Notes: generated from the letters alone by a model not told the origin. A stretch of DNA of 41,467 nt from an uncultured Oscillibacter sp. (GCA_945868085.1 CAMBKF010000016.1:1-41467); one strand, 5' to 3'; counted from the stretch's first letter, positions 1 through 9,290 are shown. Program-made: numbers and translations.

Positions 1-499
1 CGGACATATCCTCGGGCATCTTGGCATACAGAGCGGACTCGAACAGGATGGCCTTGCCGACGATGTCCACGCGGTCAATGTCCTTGTGGATAGCCAGGAT
101 CTTGTCGATCTTCAGCGGGGTCATGGACAGGGAGACCAGGGAAACGATCTTGTCGCCTTCCTTCAGGTCGAAGCCGGGCTTCTTCTTCAGATCCTCGCCG
201 ATGTGAGCGACGACGCCCTTAAACATACCGCCGGAACCGGTGACAGGATTCTGCTGCTTGCCGCGCTCAGCGACGATGCCCAGGATCATTTCGCCGATCT
301 TCTTCTCGTCGCCGCCGCAGGCCTCGGAGATCTGGGTGAAGGAAGCGGAGTCGATGTTCAGGGAAGTCACGTCGCAGACGATCTCGTTGGAGTAGACCTT
401 GGTCATGTCGTTGTCGACCTTCCAAGCAGCCTGGGTCAGAACGCCCTTGGGCTCGATAACGCGGTGGGTACCGTACTTGTTGCCTTTCAGTTCAGCCAT
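1..499 (-). CDS. kdd: L-erythro-3,5-diaminohexanoate dehydrogenase, partial (C-terminus beyond window)
   Basis: Third gene of the kal-kce-kdd operon. The visible 166 residues begin MAELKGNKYGTHRVIEPKG and match my memory of Kdd, the NAD-dependent enzyme that oxidatively deaminates 3,5-diaminohexanoate to 5-amino-3-oxohexanoate in lysine fermentation. The start is fixed by an AGGAGG site about 10 bases upstream. The reading frame is open to base 1, so the rest lies off the left edge and no stop is seen. It starts 43 bp after the kce stop. The cofactor-binding Rossmann core is expected downstream and cannot be checked here. The assignment rests on the N-terminal sequence plus the two unambiguous pathway neighbours. 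Confidence 0.9.
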   Translation of the reverse strand, partial: MAELKGNKYGTHRVIEPKGVLTQAAWKVDNDMTKVYSNEIVCDVTSLNIDSASFTQISEACGGDEKKIGEMILGIVAERGKQQNPVTGSGGMFKGVVAHIGEDLKKKPGFDLKEGDKIVSLVSLSMTPLKIDKILAIHKDIDRVDIVGKAILFESALYAKMPEDMS

Positions 500-542
500 T
501 GTAATATTCCTCCTAAAAAATTATGTAAAGTTTGTTTAGCGA

Positions 543-1370
543 TTACTTCAGGGGCTTCAGGGACAGGATCTCGCGGGCCTCAGCGGGGGTAGCGATCTCG
601 CGGCCCAGCTCCTTGGCGATGCGGACGACCTTGGCCACCAGCTCGCCGTTGGACGCGGCCTTCTGGCCCTTGCCCAGGTAGATGTTGTCCTCAAAACCAA
701 CGCGGACGTTGCCGCCCATAGCGATGGCAGCGGCGGCCATGGTCCAGGCAGCGCGGCCTACGCCGGACACGGTCCAGGTAGCGTCAGCGGGGATCTTGCT
801 GGCGAAGAAGGCCAGGTTCTCCACGGAGGCGGGGGTGCAGCCGTGTACGCCCAGGACGAAGTTGAACTGCATGGGGTGGCCGGGGACCTCGCCCTTCTTG
901 GCCATGCCGAGGATGGTGTCGATGTGGCCCAGCTCGAAGCACTCGTACTCGGGCTTGATGCCGTTCTCGATCATGCGCTTGCCGAAGGCACGCATGGTGG
1001 GCATGGTGTTGTCGAAGATCTCATCGCCGAAGTTGCAGGTACCGCAGTCCAGAGTAGCCATCTCGGGGAACAGCTCGGTGGGCTGCAGACGCTCCTCGGG
1101 GCTCATGCCGGTGGCGCCGCCGGTGGAGGGGATCATGATGACATCGGGCAGCTCCTTGCGGATAGCGTCCATAACGACCTTGAAGCGCTCGCGATCCTGG
1201 GTGGGGGTACCGTCGTCCTCGCGGACATGGATGTGCAGGATAGCCGCACCGGCTTCGTAGGCGGACTTGGCCTCGCGGACCATTTCCTCGACGGTGTAGG
1301 GCACAGCCTCGTTCTGAGCCTTGGTGACCTCAGCGCCGCAGATAGCAGCGGTAATAATCAGCTTTTCCAT
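543..1370 (-). CDS. kce: 3-keto-5-aminohexanoate cleavage enzyme
   Basis: 275 residues, the usual size for the BKACE (DUF849) family of zinc-dependent TIM-barrel enzymes. Kce condenses 5-amino-3-oxohexanoate with acetyl-CoA and releases acetoacetate plus 3-aminobutyryl-CoA. Visible functional residues agree with the family: Glu14 in the N-terminal CGAEVT segment, the metal-binding pair His46 and His48 in ILHIHVRED, and the GFEDN motif with Glu227/Asp228 near the C-terminus. It lies between kal (12 bp upstream) and kdd (43 bp downstream) on one transcript, exactly the enzymes before and after it in the pathway. BKACE members have varied substrates, but the neighbours make the lysine-pathway role close to certain. 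Confidence 0.95.
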   Translation of the reverse strand: MEKLIITAAICGAEVTKAQNEAVPYTVEEMVREAKSAYEAGAAILHIHVREDDGTPTQDRERFKVVMDAIRKELPDVIMIPSTGGATGMSPEERLQPTELFPEMATLDCGTCNFGDEIFDNTMPTMRAFGKRMIENGIKPEYECFELGHIDTILGMAKKGEVPGHPMQFNFVLGVHGCTPASVENLAFFASKIPADATWTVSGVGRAAWTMAAAAIAMGGNVRVGFEDNIYLGKGQKAASNGELVAKVVRIAKELGREIATPAEAREILSLKPLK

Positions 1371-1382
1371 ACTTTCCGCTCC

Positions 1383-1784
1383 TTACTTCTCGATCTTGTT
1401 GCGCTGGCAATCCTTGGGGGTGACGCAGGTGCCGTGGGCGCGGCAGACCACAACGGGCTCAGCCAGCACATCGGCAGCGGAAGCGCTGATGTCGGGGCGG
1501 GACACGATGACCTTGCGGGCCTCGAACTTCATGGTGCGGGAGGTGTTGCCGATCTTCTCGATCTCGCCGTAAGCCTCGATATAATCGCCGGCATACACGG
1601 GAGCCAGGAACTCGACATTGTCATAAGCGCAGAACAGACCCTCGTCACCGTCGCACTTGATCAGCAGCTCGGTGGCGACATCGCCGAACAGATGCACCAT
1701 GTGGGCACCGTCCACCAGGTTTCCGCCGTAGTGAGCATCCTTGGCGCTCATACGCAGACGCAGCAGAGAAGTCATCTTTTCCAT
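1383..1784 (-). CDS. kal: 3-aminobutyryl-CoA ammonia-lyase
   Basis: 133 residues, a single hot-dog-fold domain typical of Kal (EC 4.3.1.14). It eliminates ammonia from 3-aminobutyryl-CoA to give crotonyl-CoA, which enters butyrate formation. The conserved segment [20 protein letters not shown] (residues about 16-35) and the later [12 protein letters not shown] are the features I recognise from the clostridial enzyme. The start follows AGGAGG in the leader with about 8 bases spacing. It is the first gene after the lysine riboswitch, so its transcription should depend on that switch together with kce and kdd. Confidence 0.93.
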   Translation of the reverse strand: MEKMTSLLRLRMSAKDAHYGGNLVDGAHMVHLFGDVATELLIKCDGDEGLFCAYDNVEFLAPVYAGDYIEAYGEIEKIGNTSRTMKFEARKVIVSRPDISASAADVLAEPVVVCRAHGTCVTPKDCQRNKIEK

Positions 1785-1854
1785 GATAAATTCCTCCTAA
1801 AAATATTTTACAGAGTTTCTTATAACGCCGGCCGAGCGGCGCCTTTTGGGCATG

Positions 1855-1892
1855 AAAAAGGCGCTACTGGTCAAGTTTATGACCAATAGCGC
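1855..1892 (-). terminator. riboswitch-controlled intrinsic terminator (expression platform)
   Basis: Read on the minus strand, 1892-1880 (GCGCTATTGGTCA) pairs with 1873-1861 (TGACCAGTAGCGC) over 13 positions with one G-U pair and a six-base loop, followed directly by a T tract at 1859-1855. The 5' arm contains the whole 3' strand of aptamer helix P1 (1889-1881), so terminator and folded aptamer exclude each other. A further GC-rich hairpin (about 1826-1843) lies between this terminator and kal, without a T tract. Confidence 0.9.
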
Positions 1893-2057
1893 TCCATGTC
1901 TGCATAGGACATGACAGTTGTGCCGCTTACACGGCACACCCAGGAACGCGCCGCAGGACGTACGCGCACCTTCGGCAAAAGACCCCTTCGCCGCTTCCCA
2001 TCGGGCTCCCTGCTGCCCCGGAAGAGACTACCCTGTCCTCTGCGCCTCTATTGTCTG
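1881..2057 (-). ncRNA. lysine riboswitch (L-box) aptamer, predicted ON switch
   Basis: Leader RNA of kal-kce-kdd. In order on the minus strand it carries the lysine-aptamer hallmarks: ATAGAGGCGC (cf. GTAGAGGTGC in B. subtilis lysC), GGGTAGTC, an AAGGGG stretch followed by TTTTGCCGAAG, CTGGGTGTGCCGTG, AACTGTCATGTC, and GACATGGAGCGCTATTGG. Helix P1 pairs 2053-2048 with 1889-1884, extendable to 2055/1881 with one bulge. Lysine riboswitches normally switch off biosynthesis or uptake. Here the genes downstream degrade lysine, and P1 formation sequesters the terminator arm with no separate antiterminator needed, so bound lysine should allow transcription. Aptamer identity is seen in sequence; the direction of control is inferred from pairing geometry. 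Confidence 0.93.
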
Positions 2058-2080
2058 TTATATGGAATTCTGCACTTCAA

Positions 2081-2108
2081 ATTATAATACATTCGGCCAA
2101 TTTGTCAA
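2081..2108 (-). promoter_or_regulatory. sigma-A type promoter of the riboswitch-kal-kce-kdd operon
   Basis: On the minus strand a perfect TTGACA (2108-2103) is separated by 16 bases from a perfect TATAAT (2086-2081). The start of transcription would be near 2074, about 17 bases before aptamer helix P1. So the promoter is strong by sequence, and control is left to the riboswitch. Confidence 0.88.
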
Positions 2109-2180
2109 GGGAGATTGTGAGAAAAATGACAATAAGTTTTTTGCATGATGCGACAGATTTTGCATTGTTTCGAGCCACGA

Positions 2181-2208
2181 AAAAAGGACGGCTTTTGCCG
2201 TCCTTTTT
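2181..2208 (-). terminator. intrinsic terminator of kamB-kamC
   Basis: Perfect 12-bp stem AAAAAGGACGGC / GCCGTCCTTTTT with a TTTT loop, flanked by A and T tracts, so it could act in both directions. It lies 34 bases past the kamC stop and upstream of the next promoter, separating kamBC from the riboswitch operon. Confidence 0.92.
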
Positions 2209-2241
2209 AAGCAAGTCTCGCAGAGCTCACGTTCTGTTTTC

Positions 2242-3702
2242 TCAGTAATTTTCCTCGATCAGATGCAGGATCTCCGGCTTCAGCGACAGCATGCGGCAGA
2301 TGTTCAGGGCGTCTCTGGGGCAGTCGGACTTTCCCTCCACCCGGTACAGGCCGTAGTTCATGTGCCGTGCGATGACCCGGATGCCGTCCTCCCCGCTGAC
2401 GGCCAGCTCCCGGCGGATGGCCTCGGGGTCGATGTCCCGCAGACCGATGATCTGATAGTGGGCCCGGCCGCAGTCGGCCACCTTGTCATAGTGGGTGGTG
2501 AGCAGAGAGATAGCGTTGATGCCGTTGAGATACTTCGTCACCGCCTGTACGATCACCGCGCCCTCATCGGGGTTGGTGCCCCGGGCGAACTCATCCAGCA
2601 GGAACAGGGAGTAGCCCTGCTCTGCCTGGTTCAGCGCCTTCTGGAACTGCACGATCTCCGAACCGAAGCCCGACAGGCCCGACTGGATGGACTGCATATC
2701 CTCAAACAGCATGAGCACGTTCTCAAACAGGGGCATTCTGGCCTTCTTGGCGCACACCAGGAAGCCCGCCTGCATCAGCAGCACGTTCAGGGCAACGGTT
2801 TTCATGGCCACGCTCTTGCCGCCCATGTTGGCGCCGGTGATGACCGTAGCGCCCCGGTCCAGAGCAATGGACACCGGCACAAAGCTGCGGCCCTGCTCGC
2901 TCAGCAGGTCGCACAGTTCCGGATTCATCATGTCCGTCAGCTCCAGGGGACCGTCGGTGATCTCCGGCATTACGCCGCCGTAGCGCACGGCAAACATGGC
3001 CTTCTGAATGATGAAATCCAGGCGGCCTGCGCTCTCCGCGTCCTCCAGCATAGCCTCCGCCAGGGGTGCCAGGCGCGCGCCCATGTCCCGGCGGATCTTT
3101 GTCTCCTCGCTCTCCTCCTCGGCGCAGATCTGCGTGCGCCGCAGGCGCAGCTCATCCTTTTCCGCGTCGGTCCCGGCCTCGTGGAGCTTCTCCTCCAGCT
3201 CCTTCTTGGTCCGGCGGACCTGGCGGAGCTTCTCCGTCATGCTGTCAGGGATATAAAAGCCCCGGGACCGGGTGTTGTCCGGGTCCAGGATGGCCAGAGC
3301 GGGCTTGGGATCGTGGAAGGTCAGCTCCCGCAGGGGTGCCGCCTCGCTCATCTGCCCGTACAGGGGCAGCAGGCTCTCCAGCCGCTGCAGATAGCCCTTG
3401 ATCTCAAACAGCTCCACATGGTCCGGCACCTCACCGTCCCGGCAGCGGCGGATGGAGTTGCGGATGTCCTTCATCTGGCACAGCAGGATGCAGATCTTGT
3501 CATACACGCCCTTGAGCTGGTCGGCGTGGTCCGCCGCCTGCTGCACGTTATAAAGCTCCGTCTCCAGCTCCGCCCGCTCCGCCGGGGTATAGTACCGCAG
3601 GCGGCGGATCTTCTCCTGGCCGAAGGGACTGCACCCGTGGAGGGTCTCCAGGGCGTACTGCAGGCCGATCTGCTGCTTCTCCTCAAACCGAATGGAAATC
3701 AT
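2242..3702 (-). CDS. kamC: MutS-like ATPase, lysine 5,6-aminomutase reactivase subunit
   Basis: 486 residues. The C-terminal half is a MutS-family ABC-type ATPase: Walker A GANMGGKS at residues about 290-297, Walker B SLFLLDEF with the following ARGTNPDEG loop, and a TTHYD switch motif. The DNA-mismatch-recognition domains of true MutS are absent; the N-terminal half is helical and charged. A MutS-like protein with this build sits in clostridial lysine-fermentation clusters and is annotated as KamC, proposed to reactivate the adenosylcobalamin-dependent lysine 5,6-aminomutase with KamB. It overlaps the kamB stop by 4 bp, consistent with translational coupling. The reactivase role is family knowledge, not visible directly. 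Confidence 0.88.
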   Translation of the reverse strand: MISIRFEEKQQIGLQYALETLHGCSPFGQEKIRRLRYYTPAERAELETELYNVQQAADHADQLKGVYDKICILLCQMKDIRNSIRRCRDGEVPDHVELFEIKGYLQRLESLLPLYGQMSEAAPLRELTFHDPKPALAILDPDNTRSRGFYIPDSMTEKLRQVRRTKKELEEKLHEAGTDAEKDELRLRRTQICAEEESEETKIRRDMGARLAPLAEAMLEDAESAGRLDFIIQKAMFAVRYGGVMPEITDGPLELTDMMNPELCDLLSEQGRSFVPVSIALDRGATVITGANMGGKSVAMKTVALNVLLMQAGFLVCAKKARMPLFENVLMLFEDMQSIQSGLSGFGSEIVQFQKALNQAEQGYSLFLLDEFARGTNPDEGAVIVQAVTKYLNGINAISLLTTHYDKVADCGRAHYQIIGLRDIDPEAIRRELAVSGEDGIRVIARHMNYGLYRVEGKSDCPRDALNICRMLSLKPEILHLIEENY

Positions 3703-4634
3703 GCCAGCTCCTCCTTCACATTGATGACCGGCACCTTCACGCTCTGGCGCATCCGGTCGATAAACACGTCCTTGTCAAACTTCCACCCGTAGGCCGACAC
3801 GGGGTTCACCGTGACGCACAGGGTCCTGGCGGCATCCTTGGTCTGCAGGGCCACCTCCCGCACCGCCAGCTTATCCAGGGTGTCGGGCTTCAGGAGCACC
3901 TTGCTGGGGTCGGCCACCACCAGGCGGCCTCCGCGCAGCAGGCCGCTGCGCAGCAGCGGCACCACCATGCTGTCCGTCAGGGCCCCGGGGATGTACGCCT
4001 CCCCGTACTCCTTCAGGCACTTCTCCAGGCCCTCCGTGGCCTCCGGCGGCAGGGTCTCCGCCTTGGGCAGATCCATGAGCCGACAGAAGTTGACCGTGTC
4101 CTCGATGACCTTGTCCATGCTCATGTTATAAGACGCGCCGGTACACAGCACGATGCCGTCGGCCACGTTCCGGGCCCCCAGGGATTTGCGGCCCAGTGCG
4201 CCGTCGATGATGGACTGGGTGGCCCCCAGCTCAAAAAATGTCCTGGATACCTCTTTCAGCTGGGCCGTGATGGACGGGCCAGCCAGCTGCACATAGCCGT
4301 CGCTGCGGGCGCGCATGATGATCACCTCGCCCAGGGGCGTTGGGATGCCGGTGGTGACCAGGATCTCCTGGGTCACGTCGCCCAGGCGCAGCATATCCTT
4401 GGCGGTGGCGATGAGGGTGCCAGCCGGAACAAAGATGCTGGGCTTTTCCGTGCCGGTGACCACGTCGGTGCTCTCGCCGTCCCGGCCGATGGAGGTCAGG
4501 CCCAGGACCTGCTGGCGGCCCGTGTGGGCCAAAAGCCAGTTGAGCATGGTAGTCTTGCCGGCGTTTTTGCACATACCCACAATGGACATGCTCTGCACCT
4601 GCTGCAGCTGCCGGACCAATTCTGCTGTTGTCAT
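3699..4634 (-). CDS. kamB: lysine 5,6-aminomutase reactivase subunit, P-loop protein
   Basis: 311 residues with an N-terminal nucleotide-binding loop, GMCKNAGKTT at residues 20-29, and no other domain I can name. Position directly before and overlapping the MutS-like kamC, beside kal-kce-kdd, matches the kamB-kamC pair of Clostridium-type lysine fermenters. The likely role is helping to exchange damaged cobalamin on the aminomutase, using ATP or GTP. The start follows GGAAGGAGAG closely. The aminomutase genes themselves (kamD, kamE) are not in the window and may lie beyond the left edge. Confidence 0.85.
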   Translation of the reverse strand: MTTAELVRQLQQVQSMSIVGMCKNAGKTTMLNWLLAHTGRQQVLGLTSIGRDGESTDVVTGTEKPSIFVPAGTLIATAKDMLRLGDVTQEILVTTGIPTPLGEVIIMRARSDGYVQLAGPSITAQLKEVSRTFFELGATQSIIDGALGRKSLGARNVADGIVLCTGASYNMSMDKVIEDTVNFCRLMDLPKAETLPPEATEGLEKCLKEYGEAYIPGALTDSMVVPLLRSGLLRGGRLVVADPSKVLLKPDTLDKLAVREVALQTKDAARTLCVTVNPVSAYGWKFDKDVFIDRMRQSVKVPVINVKEELA

Positions 4635-4674
4635 ATTCTCTCTCCTTCCGGGGAAAAATGCCGTTCAATTTTTA

Positions 4675-4680
4675 ATTATA
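4675..4680 (-). promoter_or_regulatory. probable -10 element for kamB
   Basis: A perfect TATAAT on the minus strand about 40 bases before the kamB start. The hexamer 17 bases further upstream (TTTCTT) is a poor -35, so the promoter is weak or needs help. No lysine riboswitch precedes kamB. Confidence 0.5.
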
Positions 4681-4742
4681 CCGCAAACGACAGAAAAAAG
4701 AAAGGGGAAGTTTTGAGAGAGGAGAGAGAAAAGGGGAAAGAT

Positions 4743-5053
4743 AGGGGTGGGGCGGCGGGACACACGGGTCCCGCCCTACAACGGTAATTTTTGTAGGGCA
4801 GGGCCCGCGTGCCCTGCCGGGGTGCGGCGCGTTATCGGGTAGGCGGACAGAGGCGTCCGCCCTACGAAGATGTTGGAACGCTTGCGTAGGGCGGCGTGCC
4901 CTCACGCCGCCGCGATGATGCGGCACAGGATGGGCGGCGGGCTGTGGGCAGCCCGCCCTACGAATTTGCGAAAAGATTGCGCGAAACTGGGCGGGCTGGG
5001 CAGAACCCCGCCCCTACGCATTTGCCTGGAATTTCATGCAAGCCCGGCCTGGG
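4743..5053. repeat. array of GC-rich GTAGGG-type hairpin repeats
   Basis: The gap of 490 bp between kamB and the next gene is filled by about five units. Each is a GC-rich inverted repeat with arms such as GGGCGGCGGG / CCCGCCCTAC, GGCGGACAGAGG / CGTCCGCCCTACG and GGGCGGGCTGG / CCCCGCCCCTACG, separated by short AT-richer linkers (TACGAATTTGCG, TACGCATTTGCC). Related units recur at 33112-33290. No coding potential is seen. The build resembles mobile or REP-like palindromic elements common in intergenic DNA of Oscillospiraceae. Confidence 0.8.
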
Positions 5054-5069
5054 ATTTTGTGGCGCGCAA

Positions 5070-5097
5070 AAAAGGGCGGGGTATCCCCCGCCCTTTT
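5070..5097 (-). terminator. intrinsic terminator of glmS and the following membrane gene
   Basis: A 12-bp stem AAAAGGGCGGGG / CCCCGCCCTTTT with loop tatc. Read on the minus strand it is followed by six T residues, 28 bases after the stop at 5125. Confidence 0.85.
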
Positions 5098-5124
5098 CCC
5101 GTTCAATTCCTGGCCCGCGGCACC

Positions 5125-5529
5125 TTACCTCATGCCGATGGCCACCACGATGATGCCGAACAGCAGCGCCGCCGCCATGGCAAAGGCAAACAGCAGCGTC
5201 GTCCCTACCCTTCCGGCCTTATGGCCAATGCACCTGCACCCGCACAGGCCCACGATGGCCAGAACCACCGCACCCAGGCAGCAGCCCGCCGCCGCAAGAT
5301 ACGGCCAGCCCAGCACCAAACCCACGCAGGCGATGCCCGCCAGGGCCAGGATGCCGCAGCCCAGCAGCACCAGCCGCTTTATGCTCTTGTCCTTCACCAG
5401 CAGCGCCGCCGAGGTGCCGCCCACCAGCGCCGCGATAAGCAGGCCCAGGCCCGTGAGCAGCGTCGCAATGATGGCAATCCCCAATCCCAGCAGCAGCACC
5501 GGCAGAAACGCCACAGTCAAGTGAAACAT
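5125..5529 (-). CDS. small integral membrane protein of unknown function
   Basis: 134 residues, almost wholly hydrophobic, with about four predicted transmembrane stretches: residues about 5-20, 25-45, 52-95 as a long region probably holding two, and 108-132. A short charged loop (KDKSIKR) sits near residue 46, and a Cys-rich turn LCGCRCIG near residue 95 could bind metal or be coincidence. It starts 3 bp after the glmS stop and ends at a shared terminator, so it is cotranscribed with glmS and falls under the ribozyme. I do not recognise a family, and function cannot be inferred beyond membrane location. Confidence 0.75.
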   Translation of the reverse strand: MFHLTVAFLPVLLLGLGIAIIATLLTGLGLLIAALVGGTSAALLVKDKSIKRLVLLGCGILALAGIACVGLVLGWPYLAAAGCCLGAVVLAIVGLCGCRCIGHKAGRVGTTLLFAFAMAAALLFGIIVVAIGMR

Positions 5530-5532
5530 AAC

Positions 5533-7368
<1,836 letters not shown>

Positions 7369-7440
7369 ATAATTTTTCCTCCTGATCGTTAAACTGTTGT
7401 TTTTTCACAATCGGAAGGACAAACGCACAGATATTTGCCA

Positions 7441-7590
7441 TTCCTGTCCGGCCGCAGCTTCTCTGTTTTGCGGTCGCCCGCATATTTGCCCGCTGCGTGC
7501 GCACCCGAACGGTGCGGGAGAGCTTCCGCCGAAATCTTCGATACTCTCTCCTCCTCGTCGTCCCGCCATAGGCGGGCGCTGGCGCTTATG
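7441..7590 (-). ncRNA. glmS self-cleaving ribozyme (glucosamine-6-phosphate sensing)
   Basis: On the minus strand the leader of glmS shows the ribozyme consensus in order: AAGCGCCAG, a variable P2 hairpin (CGCCCGCC / GGCGGG), GACGAGGAGG, AGAGTATCGAAGATTTCGG, CGGAAGCTCTCCCG, a P3a-type hairpin, then CGACCGCAAAACAGAGAAG and CCGGACAGGAA closing the P4 region. Cleavage is expected just 5' of the G at 7585. A short palindrome (ATGGGGCAGGCCCCAT) precedes the cleavage site. Known mechanism: glucosamine-6-phosphate is the cofactor for cleavage and the cleaved mRNA is degraded. An open frame crosses this region but is incidental. Confidence 0.95.
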
Positions 7591-7683
7591 ATGGGGCCTG
7601 CCCCATAGCCTCCTTTCTTCTCTGTGACTTTTTGTATATTTCTACCTCTAACGGCAGATACTGCCGCAAAGGAGGTATACCCT

Positions 7684-8367
7684 ATGATCACCGCTTTTTT
7701 CCGAACCGCCATACTCTACCTGCTGCTCATCGTGGGGCTCCGGCTCACCGGCAAGCGGCAGATCGGTGAATTGGAGCCTATCGAGCTGGTGCTGACCATG
7801 CTGCTGTCGGACCTGGCGTCCGTTCCCATGCAGGATTTCGGGATCCCCCTGGTAAACGGGGTCATCCCCATCATCACGCTGCTGGCCATGAGCATGCTCC
7901 TCAGCTGTCTCAGCCTGCGCAGCGTGCGTTTTCGCACGCTGATCTGCGGCGAGCCCGCCCTCATCATCCGGGACGGTCAGCTCCAGCAGGCCGCCATGCG
8001 GCACAACCGCCTGACCCTGGACGAGCTGTTTGAGGAGCTGCGCACCCAGGGCGTCACGGACATCCGGGACGTGAAATATGCCATCCTGGAGACCGGCGGG
8101 CAGCTGTCGGTGCTGCTGCGCACGGCGGCGCAGCCGGCCACCCCCCGGCAGATGGACCTAAACTGTGAAGACGACGTGTTCCTCCCCACAGTCATCATCA
8201 ACGACGGCCGCCTGCTGCGGGAGAACCTGCGCCGGGCCGGCCGGGACGAAGCGTGGCTGCACAAGCAGCTGCGGGAGAAAGGCGTACACACCCCCACCCA
8301 GGTCTTTCTTCTCAGCGTGGATGAGCAGGGGGAGACGATTTGTATTGTAAAGGATGCTGCCAAATGA
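7684..8367 (+). CDS. DUF421 / YetF-family membrane protein
   Basis: 227 residues. The N-terminal 85 or so hold about three membrane helices (first ITAFFRTAILYLLLIVGLRL), with the family signature LTGKRQIGELEPIELVLTML following the first. A soluble C-terminal domain follows, beginning around LICGEPALIIRDGQL and with the NRLTLDELFEELRTQGV segment typical of YetF-like proteins. I chose ATG 7684 because AAAGGAGGT lies 8 bases before it; an upstream in-frame start lacks a site. The gene overlaps the next by 4 bp. Function in the family is poorly defined, with links to spore or envelope properties in Bacillus. Confidence 0.88.
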   Translation: MITAFFRTAILYLLLIVGLRLTGKRQIGELEPIELVLTMLLSDLASVPMQDFGIPLVNGVIPIITLLAMSMLLSCLSLRSVRFRTLICGEPALIIRDGQLQQAAMRHNRLTLDELFEELRTQGVTDIRDVKYAILETGGQLSVLLRTAAQPATPRQMDLNCEDDVFLPTVIINDGRLLRENLRRAGRDEAWLHKQLREKGVHTPTQVFLLSVDEQGETICIVKDAAK

Positions 8368-8744
8368 GATCTTTCCGAATTCCCATTTTTATTTTGCTGC
8401 TGACACTGCTGCTGTGCCTGTTTGCCGGCAGCAGCGTGGCCCGGTATACGGACGCATGGACCCGGCAGCTTCAGTCCGCCGACGACCTGGTCTGCCGGGA
8501 GCAGTGGCCCGACGCCCAGGCAGCCCTCTCGGACCTCTACGGCCGCTGGACGGAGCAGCAGGGGTGGCTGCATATGATCATCGTCCACCAGGAGCTGGAC
8601 GAAACGGAGGCGCTGCTCCAGCGGTGCATCGCCCTGGCCCAGCAGCAGGACGACGCCGGACTGCGCTCGGACATAGCGGAGCTGCGCACGCAGTTCACCC
8701 TCCTGGCCGAGATGCAGCGGCTGACCCTGCGGAATATCCTGTAG
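8364..8744 (+). CDS. DUF4363-family protein
   Basis: 126 residues with one N-terminal hydrophobic anchor (residues about 5-22, FRIPIFILLLTLLLCLFAGS), then a helical soluble domain with regularly spaced Trp and Leu (QWPDAQAALSDLYGRW, LHMIIVHQELDETEALL). It starts on the ATGA overlapping the DUF421 stop, so the two are translationally coupled. I recall DUF4363 proteins sitting beside DUF421 membrane proteins in Clostridia, suggesting a complex. Biochemical function is unknown. The stop at 8742-8744 directly abuts the stop of nrdR on the other strand, leaving no room for a terminator between them. Confidence 0.8.
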   Translation: MRSFRIPIFILLLTLLLCLFAGSSVARYTDAWTRQLQSADDLVCREQWPDAQAALSDLYGRWTEQQGWLHMIIVHQELDETEALLQRCIALAQQQDDAGLRSDIAELRTQFTLLAEMQRLTLRNIL

Positions 8745-9197
8745 TCACTTCTCGCTCAGCAGCTTATTCAGCTCACTCATAAAGGTGTTGATGTCCTTGA
8801 ACTGCCGGTAAACGGAGGCAAAGCGCACATAGGCCACCTCGTCGGCCTTTTTCAGCTTATCCATGACCATCTCGCCCACCAGCTCCGTGCTGATCTCCCG
8901 CTCCAGATTGTTCTGCAGCTCCTGCTCGATCTCGGTGGCCATGCGTTCCATGTCCGCCACGGGCACCGGCCGCTTTTCGCAGCTGCGCTGGATGCCCCGC
9001 AGCACCTTGCTGCGGTCAAAGCTCTGGCGGCTGCCGTCCTTTTTAATGACCACCATGGGCAGGCTCTCCACCGTTTCATAGGTGGTGAAGCGGCGCTCAC
9101 ACCGCAGGCACTCCCGGCGGCGGCGGATGCTGCCCTCGTCGGCCGGCCGGGAATCCACCACCTTGCTCTCCTGATATCCGCAATAGGGACACTTCAT
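8745..9197 (-). CDS. nrdR: transcriptional repressor NrdR
   Basis: 150 residues, exactly the family size. The N-terminal zinc ribbon has paired cysteines ([16 protein letters not shown], then [13 protein letters not shown]), followed by an ATP-cone domain beginning [20 protein letters not shown]. NrdR binds NrdR boxes and represses ribonucleotide reductase genes when the dATP to ATP ratio is high. I take the second of two nearby ATGs, because the AAGGAGA site lies 8 bases before it but only 2 before the first. No nrd genes are in the window. The upstream region contains a palindrome at 9266-9290. Confidence 0.96.
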   Translation of the reverse strand: MKCPYCGYQESKVVDSRPADEGSIRRRRECLRCERRFTTYETVESLPMVVIKKDGSRQSFDRSKVLRGIQRSCEKRPVPVADMERMATEIEQELQNNLEREISTELVGEMVMDKLKKADEVAYVRFASVYRQFKDINTFMSELNKLLSEK

Positions 9198-9265
9198 TGC
9201 CATTCTCCTTTTTGCACCGCGCCCACCGGGTCGGGCGGAACAAGTTATTGTCTGGGAGCCTATTA

Positions 9266-9290
9266 TACCACACTCCGTCAAGATGTGGTA
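9266..9290 (-). promoter_or_regulatory. inverted repeat over the probable nrdR promoter
   Basis: TACCACA and TGTGGTA are perfect 7-base arms separated by 11 bases. The left arm overlaps a minus-strand TATAAT (9267-9262), and the right arm lies where the -35 would be. Its position suggests an operator. It does not look like the NrdR box as I remember it, so the binder is unknown. Confidence 0.4.

Noticed and set aside
1881-2057. T-box or cobalamin riboswitch as alternatives for the kal leader
   Set aside because: No T-box UGGN antiterminator motif or cobalamin B12-box is seen, whereas lysine-aptamer segments occur in the correct order.
4743-5053. Possible CRISPR array
   Set aside because: Units are palindromes of unequal length and spacing, without constant repeats or unique spacers, and no cas genes are present.
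7389-7712. 107-codon minus-strand frame upstream of glmS
   Set aside because: It lies over the glmS ribozyme; the RNA consensus explains the sequence and the frame has no ribosome site.
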